A DNA stretch of 64,000 nucleotides from Erysipelothrix sp. HDW6C (GCF_011299615.1 NZ_CP049861.1:1364001-1428000), one strand, 5' to 3'; shown: positions 17,008 through 27,100, numbered from the stretch's first letter. Numbers and translations are program-made. The notes: generated from the letters alone by a model not told the origin.

Positions 17008-18462
17008 ATGAAGAGAATAACTAACATAACAATAACATTTTTATTAATGCTAACGATGGTACTACCCATTTATGCTGCATCTGGCTACGTTTCAATTTCT
17101 GCGCCAGGTACTGTATCGCCTGGAGAATCATTTACAGTAACAATTAGCTACAGTGCATCTGAGGTCTCAGTTTATGATTTTTCAATTGGAGGAAGCGGAG
17201 CAATTTCTGGTGGTACACACCATACTGCTGATGTCGCTGGATCAACGAGTTTAACGATGACTGCGGGTTCTGAAGGAACTGGTTATATTTCGGTTAGTGG
17301 TGAAGGCGCTACTTTATCCGATTATTCACCATTTGGACTCAGTGCTTCAGCAACAGTTAATGTTGTTGCACCTAACACAGGTGGTAACTCTGGTGGAGAA
17401 AATCCTGGCGGTGGAAATACAGGTGGCACTGGCACTCCATCAGGAGCACAAGAAACAGCTGCTGAACGTGAGGAACGCGAGACAGCTGAACGTGAAGCAG
17501 CTGAAAAAGAAGAAAAAGAAACTGCTCAAAAAACGCCGTTAATTAAGGAAATTGATATTGTTTCTACAGCTGACAAACGACTTGGCGATGTATTAACGAA
17601 GATAGTTCCTGAGTTTGATACTTTTGAGTACGCATATAAACTTCCAAAACAAGTTGATAAGTTTTTACTTGAGATTCGAGGAGTCGAGGAAGATGTAGTT
17701 CTTACATACGACAAAAACTACGAATATAAAGATGGTGATAAGGTGCTCAAAGAGATTATAGTTCGTGCTGTCAAAGGTGAGATTACGCAAGAATTTAAGT
17801 TGAATGTTACCAAAGATGAAACGCCGGATATTATTCGTGATGTTGAGGGTGTTAAAAAGAAAGTCTATGATGACGATGGGCTGGATGCTTATATGAAGAC
17901 GTTAGGTTTTGCTCGCAAAGACTATAAAGAAGGAGAAATTCCATCATTCTTTTATGAAAAGGGTGCAGTGAAAATGCAACTTCTTGTTGATGATCAAAAG
18001 AATGCATCATGGCATACACTCACCAAAGAAAATGCATTAAGCAAGGAAGTCATTTTAATTAGTGATGAGAAGTTAACGCCGTTTGTAATTACTGGGGCAC
18101 CAGAGGAAAGTGCTGTGCTTACATTACAAGATGAGAAATACACATCTAAGGAAATTGTAATTGATCCAAAACTTCAAGCTGTAGATTCAACCATGAAATT
18201 TAAGAATAATTATGATGGTTGGGCATTTGATGATGGTGAAGTTGTTTATGGAATGACTGTTGATGGTGTAGAGGGTCCTTATTACAAGGATGCTAAGAAC
18301 GTAGTGAAGACAGCAGTTGTCGGATTTGATAAAGTTAACCAATCATATAAACTGTGGGCATATGTTGCAACTGGGTTGCTCGTTGTCGTAAGTGGTTCTT
18401 TTGGAAGTTATATCTTCATCGATCAAAAACGCAAGAAAGCGACATTGTTACCTAAAGAATAA
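17008..18462 (+). CDS. Membrane-anchored cohesin/Ig-like surface protein
   Basis: This 484-residue protein has a signal peptide (MKRITNITITFLLMLTMVLPIYAA). Residues about 26-118 are a beta-rich, Ser/Gly/Thr-rich domain beginning GYVSISAPGTVSPGESFTVT, which resembles cohesin or Ig-like folds; at about 90 residues it is shorter than classical cohesins. A Gly/Asn linker (GGNSGGENPGGGNTGG) and a Glu/Arg/Ala helical stretch follow. About 180-270 looks like a cadherin-like beta-sandwich domain (KEIDIVSTADKRLGDVL). A C-terminal TM helix (LWAYVATGLLVVVSGSFGSYIF) with a short basic tail anchors it. No LPXTG motif is present. It lies 8 bp after the dockerin-bearing glucosaminidase and is co-transcribed. 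Its role as scaffold is an inference. Confidence 0.65.
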   Translation: MKRITNITITFLLMLTMVLPIYAASGYVSISAPGTVSPGESFTVTISYSASEVSVYDFSIGGSGAISGGTHHTADVAGSTSLTMTAGSEGTGYISVSGEGATLSDYSPFGLSASATVNVVAPNTGGNSGGENPGGGNTGGTGTPSGAQETAAEREERETAEREAAEKEEKETAQKTPLIKEIDIVSTADKRLGDVLTKIVPEFDTFEYAYKLPKQVDKFLLEIRGVEEDVVLTYDKNYEYKDGDKVLKEIIVRAVKGEITQEFKLNVTKDETPDIIRDVEGVKKKVYDDDGLDAYMKTLGFARKDYKEGEIPSFFYEKGAVKMQLLVDDQKNASWHTLTKENALSKEVILISDEKLTPFVITGAPEESAVLTLQDEKYTSKEIVIDPKLQAVDSTMKFKNNYDGWAFDDGEVVYGMTVDGVEGPYYKDAKNVVKTAVVGFDKVNQSYKLWAYVATGLLVVVSGSFGSYIFIDQKRKKATLLPKE

Positions 18463-18467
18463 TTCTA

Positions 18468-18498
18468 AAAAGAGACGCTCCTGAAAAGAGCGTCTTTT
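18468..18498 (+). terminator. Terminator of the surface-protein operon
   Basis: AGACGCTC and GAGCGTCT form an 8-bp stem followed by TTTTCG. Confidence 0.75.
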
Positions 18499-18568
18499 CG
18501 TATGAAAATCCATCCTTTTTGAGTTAATGATGTCGTAAATATGGTAAAATATTACAAGAGGTACGTAC

Positions 18569-19033
18569 ATGAAAAAACATATCAAGTCATTTTCAATTTC
18601 TGTCATACTTATCGCCGTAATTTGTACGGTCCTTTGGATAGGGTATGTTGGTTTTATTGGTGGTCCTGCTCGTGCCTACGAACGTGAAGACCAACTTTAT
18701 GTAGAGACGATGATGGAACAAAAAGGATACTCACATGGTCGGATTTTAGGTCGCTTTGCATATGAACAAGTTTATTACATTACGGAAATAACTGAAGAAG
18801 ATAGAACTTTCATTTTTTGGTTCAACAAAGATATGGATACAACTGGTGAGCATGAGAATGTAGGTTTTGACCCTGTTCTTGAAATAGCTTCGAATTTTGG
18901 AATTAAGGATCATGAAATTTCATTTGGTGTGTTCAACGAGAGACTTGTATACGTACTAAAAAATAGACAATATGAAAAATTTATAGATGTTGAGACACTG
19001 AAACTAGTCTATGATAGGGGGAGTGGAATTTAA
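18569..19033 (+). CDS. YpmB-like membrane-anchored protein
   Basis: This 154-residue protein has an N-terminal TM helix (SFSISVILIAVICTVLWIGYVGFI) and an extracellular domain. Its position directly before dnaD and nth and its architecture match Bacillus YpmB (PepSY/DUF5590-like), although sequence resemblance is only general. The family function is unknown; it may be envelope-linked. A GAGGTAC site precedes the ATG, and the stop lies just before the dnaD start. Confidence 0.55.
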   Translation: MKKHIKSFSISVILIAVICTVLWIGYVGFIGGPARAYEREDQLYVETMMEQKGYSHGRILGRFAYEQVYYITEITEEDRTFIFWFNKDMDTTGEHENVGFDPVLEIASNFGIKDHEISFGVFNERLVYVLKNRQYEKFIDVETLKLVYDRGSGI

Positions 19034-19034
19034 T

Positions 19035-19538
19035 ATGTGGTGGAACAAATCGTATATCAATCGACGCGATTGGATACTTGAAAATTTGGGTGCATTGAAA
19101 CTAAGTGCGAATCAAACACTTATCTTGTTAATGATTGACTTCATGAATGAACAAGGTCAACCGATAACTTTAGAAGACTTAGCGGGACGCTGTGCCATGG
19201 ATGTATCAGAGATTGATACAACAATACATGACCTTATTCGCGGCAACATGCTGAGCATTAAAGTCCAACCGGAATCTGTTAAGTTTGTAATGGATGGATT
19301 GTTTCAAGATGGTATATCATATGAATATGTTAATGAAAGTATCTTCGCGGTGTTTGAAGGTGAGTTTGGGAGATTACTCTCACAAAATGAGCTTATGATG
19401 TTGAATGGTTGGCTATCAAAATATCAAGAAGAGGAGATTTTGGATGCTTTACGTAGTGCAATGGTCTATAAAAAAGTCTCGATGAATTATATTAATTCGA
19501 TTTTAGCAAATAAAATGAAGGAGCAACAAGGTGTCTAA
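19035..19538 (+). CDS. dnaD: DNA replication protein DnaD
   Basis: DnaD is a primosomal protein of low-GC Gram-positives that remodels oriC DNA and helps load the helicase. The start is ATG 19035 (MWWNKSYINRRDWIL). An upstream in-frame ATG at 19011 overlaps the preceding gene. It has 167 residues, with a winged-helix N-terminus (LEDLAGRCAMDVSEID) and a DnaB/DnaD C-terminal domain (LSQNELMMLNGWLSKYQEEEIL, YINSILAN). The 3' end overlaps nth by 8 bp. Confidence 0.9.
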   Translation: MWWNKSYINRRDWILENLGALKLSANQTLILLMIDFMNEQGQPITLEDLAGRCAMDVSEIDTTIHDLIRGNMLSIKVQPESVKFVMDGLFQDGISYEYVNESIFAVFEGEFGRLLSQNELMMLNGWLSKYQEEEILDALRSAMVYKKVSMNYINSILANKMKEQQGV

Positions 19539-20160
19539 ATTCTCAATTGATGAGATTTTGAACATTCTTGATCATGAGTTTCCTGAGACGCACGGTGAAT
19601 TGAATTATTCGAATCCGTTTGAATTGTTGATTGCTGTTACCTTATCTGCACAAACTACAGATGCAGCGGTTAATAAAGTAACGCCAAAATTATTTGCATC
19701 TTATCCAACGCCAGAGTTGCTGTCACATGCTGATCCTGAAGATGTTGAGAAGATATTAAGTAAGATCGGACTTTATAGAAATAAAACAAAGTTCATCATT
19801 GCCTGTTCCCAACAACTTGTGAATAATTTCAATGGCGTTGTTCCAAGAACTCGCGATGAGCTTGTGACGCTTTCGGGAGTAGGTAGAAAAACTGCGAATG
19901 TTGTCTTATCCGAGGGTTTTGGGATTCCAGCAATTGCGGTTGACACGCACATTGAAAGAGTTGCAAAGCGGCTTGGACTGGCAAAAAAAGATGATAATGT
20001 GCTGCAGGTAGAACAAAAATTGATGAAAAAAATACCCAAAGAAAAGTGGGCACGTGCGCATTTGCTACTCTTGCTTTTTGGACGCTACTACAGTACTGCG
20101 CGTTCAACAGAGAACATTGACGCTATCCTTGTGGGATTGAAGGAGAAACATAATTTATGA
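19531..20160 (+). CDS. nth: Endonuclease III-like, no Fe-S cluster
   Basis: This HhH-GPD DNA glycosylase/AP lyase acts in base excision repair of oxidised pyrimidines. It starts at GTG 19531 with AAGGAG upstream; 209 residues. The helix-hairpin-helix with catalytic Lys is seen as LSGVGRKTANVVL and the catalytic Asp in AIAVDTHIERV. The usual C-terminal C-x6-C-x2-C-x5-C iron-sulfur loop is absent: the tail reads RYYSTARSTENIDAILVG and the whole protein has one Cys only (IIACSQQ). The rest is well conserved, so this is a cluster-free enzyme rather than a decayed one. It is coupled to dnaD and overlaps murF. Confidence 0.92.
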   Translation: MSKFSIDEILNILDHEFPETHGELNYSNPFELLIAVTLSAQTTDAAVNKVTPKLFASYPTPELLSHADPEDVEKILSKIGLYRNKTKFIIACSQQLVNNFNGVVPRTRDELVTLSGVGRKTANVVLSEGFGIPAIAVDTHIERVAKRLGLAKKDDNVLQVEQKLMKKIPKEKWARAHLLLLLFGRYYSTARSTENIDAILVGLKEKHNL

Positions 20161-21473
20161 TTGATTTAAGTATTGCTAAAATAGCGGAATGGACGCAGGG
20201 TTCGTATACTGCGGATGGATTTATACAGGGTGTAAAAGTTGATACACGTTTTATTTCAACCGGGGATCTTTATGTTTGCCTGCATGGTGAGCGTGTCGAT
20301 GGTCATGATTTTGCGCAACAGGCAATAGATAATGGAGCAGTTGCACTGCTCGTTGATCGCAAGCTCAATCTCGATATCCCACAAATACTCGTTTCCGATA
20401 GTCTTGAAGGGCTTCGTATGTTTGCACGTGCTTATCGAGAAACACTTCCAGCATTTTTTATCGGGATTACTGGCAGCAATGGAAAGACATCGACAAAAGA
20501 TATTCTTTATAGTGTTCTTTCTCGTGTTGGTGAGACTATTGCTACATATAAGAATCAAAACACCGAAATTGGAACATATTTGAATCTTTTCCGAATGGAT
20601 ACCAACACAAAATATGGAGTGTTTGAAATGGGGCTTGATTATGATGGGGATGTTGATCTCATGGCTGAGGTTGTGCATCCGGATGCCGCATTGGTCATGA
20701 GCTTAGCGCCGGCACATATGGCGAACTTTCGTGATATCCATCATATTGCTGAACAGAAACTTAGAATATTTGCACATGGCATCAATAATGACTATGCCTT
20801 TTATCAAGGAGATTTTGATGAATATCGAAAACTTGATGAAGGGTGGCATACATTTGGTTATGACAAGGATAATGAATTTGTTGTGAGTGAAGTAGCATCT
20901 AATAACAACGGAATTCAGTTTAAGGTCAATGACATGAACTATTCTTGTAACTTGTTAGGAGGGCATCAAGCGAGTAATTGTGCTGGAATTATTGCATTAC
21001 TCACGAAGATGGGAATCGCGCAGAATGTAATTCGAGAGGGATTGAATCACGTAGCTCTAACATCACTTCGTACTGAATTGGTGAATAAAGAGGCATCGCT
21101 TGTTCTTATGGATGCCTATAAATCAAATCCTATCAGTGCCAAATATGCGTTAGATTTACTGACAACATATGACTATGATGGAAAACGAATTGCAGTACTC
21201 AGTGACATGGTTGAATTGGGTGATGATAGTGTTGCATTACATGCCGATATGTTAAATCATCTAAAGACACTAAATCTATCACATGTCTACCTTCTCGGAC
21301 CTGAGTTTCGAAAGGCCAGTGATATGGTGACATTAGATTTGGAACGATTTACGTTTTTTTCAACGTTCGAAGCTTTGCATGATGCAGTCGTTCCATTGTA
21401 TAAAGAACATCAAATGATTTTAATCAAAGGGTCGCGATTCTACTCACTAGAACGCTTAATGAAAGAGGTATAG
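20157..21473 (+). CDS. murF: UDP-MurNAc-tripeptide D-Ala-D-Ala ligase
   Basis: MurF adds D-Ala-D-Ala to UDP-MurNAc-tripeptide in the cytoplasm, using ATP. It has 438 residues. The N-terminal UDP-binding part contains GVKVDTRFISTGDLYVCL. The P-loop is GITGSNGKTSTKD. Then come NTEIGTYLNLF and the C-terminal MDAYKSNPISAKYAL. The start overlaps the nth stop, and ddl follows 1 bp later. The cluster murF-ddl-alr thus holds the last three D-Ala-linked steps together. Confidence 0.95.
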   Translation: MIDLSIAKIAEWTQGSYTADGFIQGVKVDTRFISTGDLYVCLHGERVDGHDFAQQAIDNGAVALLVDRKLNLDIPQILVSDSLEGLRMFARAYRETLPAFFIGITGSNGKTSTKDILYSVLSRVGETIATYKNQNTEIGTYLNLFRMDTNTKYGVFEMGLDYDGDVDLMAEVVHPDAALVMSLAPAHMANFRDIHHIAEQKLRIFAHGINNDYAFYQGDFDEYRKLDEGWHTFGYDKDNEFVVSEVASNNNGIQFKVNDMNYSCNLLGGHQASNCAGIIALLTKMGIAQNVIREGLNHVALTSLRTELVNKEASLVLMDAYKSNPISAKYALDLLTTYDYDGKRIAVLSDMVELGDDSVALHADMLNHLKTLNLSHVYLLGPEFRKASDMVTLDLERFTFFSTFEALHDAVVPLYKEHQMILIKGSRFYSLERLMKEV

Positions 21474-21474
21474 T

Positions 21475-22488
21475 ATGAAAAAACAAGTCGCATTAATCTT
21501 TGGATCAGTTAATAGTGAACACGATATATCGGTTGCATCCGCTGCATCAGTGATGGCAAATTTCCCAAATGATGTCTTTGACCTTGTACCGATTTATATT
21601 GGGAAGAATGGAAAATGGTATACAGGTGACTACTCACTTGCTGCAATGGAAGCGAACGAACTTGCGGGTCATCGTGAACTTAATTTGCGCTTCGATTATG
21701 AGAACCCTGGTTTTGTTCAAGTAATTGACGGTAAGATAATCAATATTGATGCTGCATTCTTAATGCTTCACGGTCGCATGGGCGAGGGCGGACAAATTCA
21801 AGGTCTGCTTCGAATTGCCAATATTCCGTTCACAGGTTGTGATCTATTATCATCTGCTTTATGCATGGATAAAGGCTACACACACTTGGTTTGCGAAGCG
21901 AGTGGGATTCAAATGGCTAAGCATCAATTGATTACGGATGCTTACGATATTGATTTTGCTTCGATTGAATATCCATGCATTGTAAAGCCGAGTCGTGAAG
22001 GTTCTTCGTTTGGTGTGACGTTTGTTGAAGATAAGGATTCGCTAGAAAAAGCGGTTGCGTTTGCATTCGAATTTGACAGTCGTGTTCTCATTGAAGAATA
22101 TATTAAAGGTACAGAAGTGGGAATGGGAATTCTAAAGACGAAACAAGACTATATCGTTAGTGAAGTGGATCAAGTTAATGTGTCCGGCGATGTTTTTGAT
22201 TTCCAAGAAAAGTATCACCCTCATGCTACAGAGACGTTACCTGTATCAGAATTTCCTAAAGAAGTACGCCAACAAGTTCAAAGTATCGGGGAGAAAGTTT
22301 TTAAACTCTTAGATTGCGAAACATTTGCGCGTATTGATTTCTTCGTAACAGATGAACATCAGATTTATCTCAATGAAGTTAACACAATTCCTGGCTTTAC
22401 GAAAACATCCCGTTATCCAAGCATGATTGCCCGACAAGGGGTTGACTATACAACGTTGATTACAAAAATGGTGGAAGATGTCCTATGA
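21475..22488 (+). CDS. ddl: D-alanine--D-alanine ligase
   Basis: Ddl is an ATP-grasp enzyme joining two D-Ala. It has 337 residues. Motifs are LIFGSVNSEHDISVASA, the LMLHGRMGEGGQIQG loop, CIVKPSREGSSFGV and the C-terminal YLNEVNTIPGFTKTSRYPSM. It overlaps alr by 4 bp (ATGA). Confidence 0.96.
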   Translation: MKKQVALIFGSVNSEHDISVASAASVMANFPNDVFDLVPIYIGKNGKWYTGDYSLAAMEANELAGHRELNLRFDYENPGFVQVIDGKIINIDAAFLMLHGRMGEGGQIQGLLRIANIPFTGCDLLSSALCMDKGYTHLVCEASGIQMAKHQLITDAYDIDFASIEYPCIVKPSREGSSFGVTFVEDKDSLEKAVAFAFEFDSRVLIEEYIKGTEVGMGILKTKQDYIVSEVDQVNVSGDVFDFQEKYHPHATETLPVSEFPKEVRQQVQSIGEKVFKLLDCETFARIDFFVTDEHQIYLNEVNTIPGFTKTSRYPSMIARQGVDYTTLITKMVEDVL

Positions 22489-23603
22489 TTGAAAGTGTTA
22501 ATATCATTGTTGATGAGAGTGCAGTATTTCATAATACCGCATTGTTACGTAAAACATTGAATCCATCGACACAAATAATTTCCGTTATCAAAGCAAATGG
22601 CTATGGTTTGGGAATTGTTGAAATTGGTCATACATGCATGAAGATGGGCATAGATGTTCTTGCAGTATTAGATGTTGAACAAGCTCAAGAGTTACGTGAG
22701 GGTGGTGTAACTTCACCCATACTACTTATGGGGGCAACACTTGAAGCTAACTTTCAGTATTTGATTGAGTATGATCTCATACAAGTCATTATTGATAATG
22801 AATATGCCCACAAAATGAGCGCATACGGCGTTAAACACGGAACTAAGATAAAAACACATGTAAAGGTTAATACAGGTCTTAATCGCTTGGGGATCGACGT
22901 TTACGAGGAAATTAGGGAGTGCTATAGGCTTCCAGGTATTGATGTTTTAGGAATATACAGTCATTTTACTGAAGCACAGAGCTACACATCCGATGGATTG
23001 GATTTCTCACAAATGCAAATCCATAAGTTTAAGACAGTTTTAGATAAACTTAAAAATGAGGGAATCAATCCGGGTTTAACACATATGCAAAACAGTCCAT
23101 CCATCCTTAATTTTGGTGATTTAGGATTTGATGCGGTTCGTTGTGGTATGGTGATGTTTGGGTTATTTCATCCCTCGCAACTTCAATATTCAAAGGAACA
23201 AGGCTATTTACCAACAATGCAACTTCAAAGTCGTGTAGCGATGGTTCGCAATATTAAAGCAGGAGAGTATGTTAGCTATGGTCGTGCATATTACGCTGAC
23301 CATGATATTCGTCTTGCCACAATCTCCGCTGGATACTGTGATGGCATTATGAAGGCATTATCTCTGAATGGTGGCGGTGTCTACATTAATGATACATGGT
23401 GTCCGATTCTTGGTGATATTGCCATGTCTCAATTTATGGTTGATGTATCTCATATTGATTGTAAAGCTGAAGATGTTGTTACGATATTTGGAAACACACA
23501 CCAATCAATTTATGACTATATCGGAATAACGGGACAATCGATTAATGAGATGATTAGTCATTTAAGATACACTATTCCGCGCATTTATATTAATACCAAA
23601 TAA
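22485..23603 (+). CDS. alr: Alanine racemase
   Basis: Alr is a PLP enzyme that supplies D-Ala for the wall. It has 372 residues. The PLP lysine is in the N-terminal motif VIKANGYGLG and the second catalytic base is the Tyr of YVSYGRAYYA in the C-terminal barrel. The usual GYADG reads GYCDG here. It is last in the nth-murF-ddl-alr run, with ATGA overlap to ddl and a strong bidirectional terminator behind it. Confidence 0.95.
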   Translation: MIESVNIIVDESAVFHNTALLRKTLNPSTQIISVIKANGYGLGIVEIGHTCMKMGIDVLAVLDVEQAQELREGGVTSPILLMGATLEANFQYLIEYDLIQVIIDNEYAHKMSAYGVKHGTKIKTHVKVNTGLNRLGIDVYEEIRECYRLPGIDVLGIYSHFTEAQSYTSDGLDFSQMQIHKFKTVLDKLKNEGINPGLTHMQNSPSILNFGDLGFDAVRCGMVMFGLFHPSQLQYSKEQGYLPTMQLQSRVAMVRNIKAGEYVSYGRAYYADHDIRLATISAGYCDGIMKALSLNGGGVYINDTWCPILGDIAMSQFMVDVSHIDCKAEDVVTIFGNTHQSIYDYIGITGQSINEMISHLRYTIPRIYINTK

Positions 23604-23650
23604 AAAAACAATCCCAAGATCGCAATCATCACGATTTTGGGATTGTTTTT
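23604..23650. terminator. Bidirectional terminator
   Basis: AACAATCCCAA and TTGGGATTGTT form a long stem around GATCGCAATCATCACGAT, which itself pairs partly; T runs lie on both strands. Confidence 0.8.
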
Positions 23651-24072
23651 TATTTTTCTTCGAGTGCAATTTGTGCCTTAAGGGATATGAAGAGATATAC
23701 AAGGCCAATTGCTAGAGCGATATGGCCGAGTCCTGACATTCCTGAAATAGCCGCATTAAGTCCTTTGGATAAATCGGTCCCAATAACTTGAACGATACCA
23801 CGAATGAGCATCATTAGCACAGTTAGGTGAAGGCCACCATTATAAAACATCATGAAGCGTTTGAATCCTTTATGTTCATTAATCTTAAAGAGTTTGATCA
23901 AGATTAAGATAATGAGCATCATAAACATTCCCAGCATCAACAGATGCGTGTGTATGACACTGAGTTGGGTTGTGCCTGTGAACCCATTGAATTTTGTGAA
24001 CTCGCGATAAAACACACCGCCGACAAGTCCCATAATCATATAAATAAACGATAAATTTGCAATTTTTTTCAT
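23650..24072 (-). CDS. DUF2871 integral membrane protein
   Basis: This 140-residue protein has four hydrophobic helices and fits the DUF2871 family: SVIHTHLLMLGMFMM (paired His-Thr-His in the second helix), MMFYNGGLHLTVLMM and GLGHIALAIGLVYLF. The function is unknown; the conserved His in membrane helices suggest a haem or metal site. It is a single gene on the minus strand. Its promoter region holds a palindrome (24101-24117) that looks like a repressor operator. Confidence 0.75.
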   Translation of the reverse strand: MKKIANLSFIYMIMGLVGGVFYREFTKFNGFTGTTQLSVIHTHLLMLGMFMMLIILILIKLFKINEHKGFKRFMMFYNGGLHLTVLMMLIRGIVQVIGTDLSKGLNAAISGMSGLGHIALAIGLVYLFISLKAQIALEEK

Positions 24073-24100
24073 AGTTCCTCCATCTATAGTGTAATTATAT

Positions 24101-24117
24101 AATGAACATCGTTCATT
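24101..24117. promoter_or_regulatory. Palindromic operator before the DUF2871 gene
   Basis: AATGAAC-ATC-GTTCATT is a perfect 7-bp inverted repeat with a 3-bp spacer. It lies between a TTGACT (minus strand, near 24120-24125) and a TATAAT-like box near 24094, in the promoter region of the DUF2871 gene. The size and symmetry fit a TetR-type or similar dimeric repressor. No regulator gene is next to it. Confidence 0.55.
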
Positions 24118-24150
24118 ATCAAGTCAATGGCAGTATTATAATCACTCAAA

Positions 24151-24187
24151 TAAAAAAGCCATGTTCTAGGAAATTAGAACATGACTT
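24151..24187 (-). terminator. Terminator of ponA
   Basis: CATGTTCTA and TAGAACATG form a 9-bp stem followed on the minus strand by GCTTTTTTA. Confidence 0.8.
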
Positions 24188-24194
24188 AGGATTC

Positions 24195-27100
24195 TTAATC
24201 AATCTTTAATGTAACGCTTCCACCGAATCGGTCGCTCATTCTGAATGAGTTTACGGTTTCGCCTCCAAAGATGAAGCCGGTGATGATTTTATCGTCATCA
24301 GCTGCTGGATTTGATGGTGCTACCATCGTTCCAAATGATTGTCGGAATTGTCCAACAGTGAGTGCTCCATCAGCGCTTATTTGGTAATCACTAACATCAA
24401 CAGTAAGTTTAAGTCCTAGAAGTTCTTGTGGTTTGTAGGACTTACCACTTGGATCAGGAGTCAATGATCGGATTGTCGCATAATCGACTGTATTGTCAAC
24501 TGTATAATTCACAGTTGGTGTTGGAATTTTATTTGCATTAACCCATTGCATGAACTCTCCAAGAGAACGTCCAACAAACGATGGGGCAGTGACACTATTA
24601 TCCTTTGTTGCTTCAATCGATAAGATAGATTCGCGAGGGCTTGATTTCTTGCCAGATTTATCAAACGTGTAGTAAGAAACAACTTTAATCTCTGATTTGA
24701 TCGTCGGATCAACTTTAATGTCAAATGCCTGGATATTCTTATCGTCCATTTTTTCTTCGACAAGTACGCCGTTGACATAAACTTCAGATTTATAGCGTAC
24801 AGCTCCAAAGATCCAAGCTTCATCATAGATTTTTCCACCTGGAATCGTGTAGGTACCTCCACCCGGATATGTGACGGTTAGGTCTCGATTGTCGGAAGCG
24901 GTAACTTTTGTTTCATCTGGGTAAGGATCCATTGTAACTGTTAATTTAACATCTGCACCATTTTGTGTATGTGCTAGTTTAGGATTTGAAGCAAGTTCTA
25001 GAAGTTCTTGTGGTTTTGCTTCTGTTAATTTAGCATACTTGGATAGAATATATCCAGTTGATACAAGTTCTGGATCCATATCAGCAACAGGGGATTGGTA
25101 AGGGAATGGACCCTTTATGTGTGAAATTTGTACAACATCACCCGGTACTGCAAGATCATAACCTGGACCATATGAGTCATATAAGACATCGAGTAGGTAA
25201 CTGTTAAGTTCGCCTGGGATGTTTAGATCTTTTTGGTAATTATCAAACCATGAGTTTTCATCACTCTCATCAAATCCAGCCCATGTTGCGATTGTAAATT
25301 GATCTGTGGCAGCAATCATGAGGCGTGATTTCGAGCTATAAGCTGGAACACCAATATGAGCAGCTGATTCAGCATCCCACTCATTGGTACCTGTTTTTCC
25401 AAAAGTAGTGTAACTTCTCATTAGGGGTTGAGTATATGAGTTGGTATTGCTATCTACAACGTATTTCATACCGCGAGTCGCCATATAAGCTGCTCCTGGT
25501 GATAATGCTTGAGTTGGTGTGCTATCTGGATAATATGGTTCACGACCATCTTCAAACTCGATGCGACGAACTGTATGAGGTTTATTGTATTTACCTTCAT
25601 TGAACAGTGCACCTGTTGCTGCGGCCATTTGTGCAGGTGTTAATTTGAATGAATCGTTTCCGATTGCATAAGGCCAACCAAAGTTATCTTCATTATAAGG
25701 TAACCCAAGATTTTCAAAATACTTCATGTATCCGTCATATCCGAGTGTATCTTGCACATCTAAGAAGGCTTTAATTGCGGGAATATTACGTGAATCACCA
25801 ATTGCGCGGTTTAAAGGAATTTGTCCTTCGTAGCGGTCATCATAGTTCTTTAAGATTAAACCATTTGCTTCAATAGGGACATCCTCAATGATGTGGTCGG
25901 TTGCCCAACCTAGATATTCAAAGGCTGGAGCATAGCTGACAACGGGTTTCATTGTCGATGCCGGCTGTACAGCGATGCGTGTAGCGCGGTCGTTTAGAAG
26001 CGCTGCATTTCGATCGTAACCACCAAATGTTCCTATGATTTCACCAGTTTGGTTGTTTACAACTGCAGAACCAATTTGAACCTTTGTAGGTTTGTCATAT
26101 CCGTAATCATAGTTCAAGTAATCAACTTCTCGGTTTTGAACTTTATCAATGCTTTCTTGTACATCAACATTCATCGCGGTGTAAATGCGCATTGGTGTTG
26201 TTGCTGGATTGAGACCTGTCAAATCTTCGACTTCTTTGTAGACTGCATCAATATAAGCTTGATACGGAAGATCAGGGCTAAGTCCTGTTGATTTATCAGA
26301 GAGTAGGTCTTCGATTTTTACATTTTTTGACAATTCGTATTCTTCATCTGATATGTATCCGTGATAGTGCATTAAGTACAACACATTTTGTGTTCGCTCA
26401 TTTGCAAGTTTTAAAGATGAATATGGTGAATAAGCAAATGGGGCATTAATAACACCGGCCATAAATGCAGACTCAACAGTATTTAAATCGGAAGCTGATT
26501 TTCCAAAGTAAGCTTGGGATGAATTCTCAACACCTACGATATTATTACCAGCACCAAAATCAATGCGATTCAAATATAGTTCCAAAATTAACTTTTTACT
26601 CAATACACCCGTACTTTCAAGGTGTTGCGCCAGGTAGATTTCTTGGACCTTACGGCTAATGCCACTCGATCCGCCTTCAACAGCAATAACTTCACCACCA
26701 TCTGAACCGTCATTCATAAAGACGGTGTTTTTAATTAACTGCATGGTAAAGGTAGAACCACCTTGACCAAAAGATAGGCTTCCTGACTTCAATGAGTCAA
26801 GAACGTTTTCGATTGCCGCTTTGGTAAAACGGGGAATATCAAAACCGTTATGTTCGAAGAATCGAGAGTCTTCGGTTGCAACAAAAGCATCGATTAAAGA
26901 TGTTGATAGTTCATCATATGAAATGTTTTCACGCTTCTTAATACCTGCGTTATGTATTTCAACACCATCTTCATCGCCATCCGCTGCATAAATTTTCGAG
27001 TTTGCCATGGAAATGAAATCTTCTGTTGTGTAATTTTGTGTTTTGGAAATCTGGTTTGCGGCATAAATTCCTACGACACCTGTGACTAAAACTGCACTTG

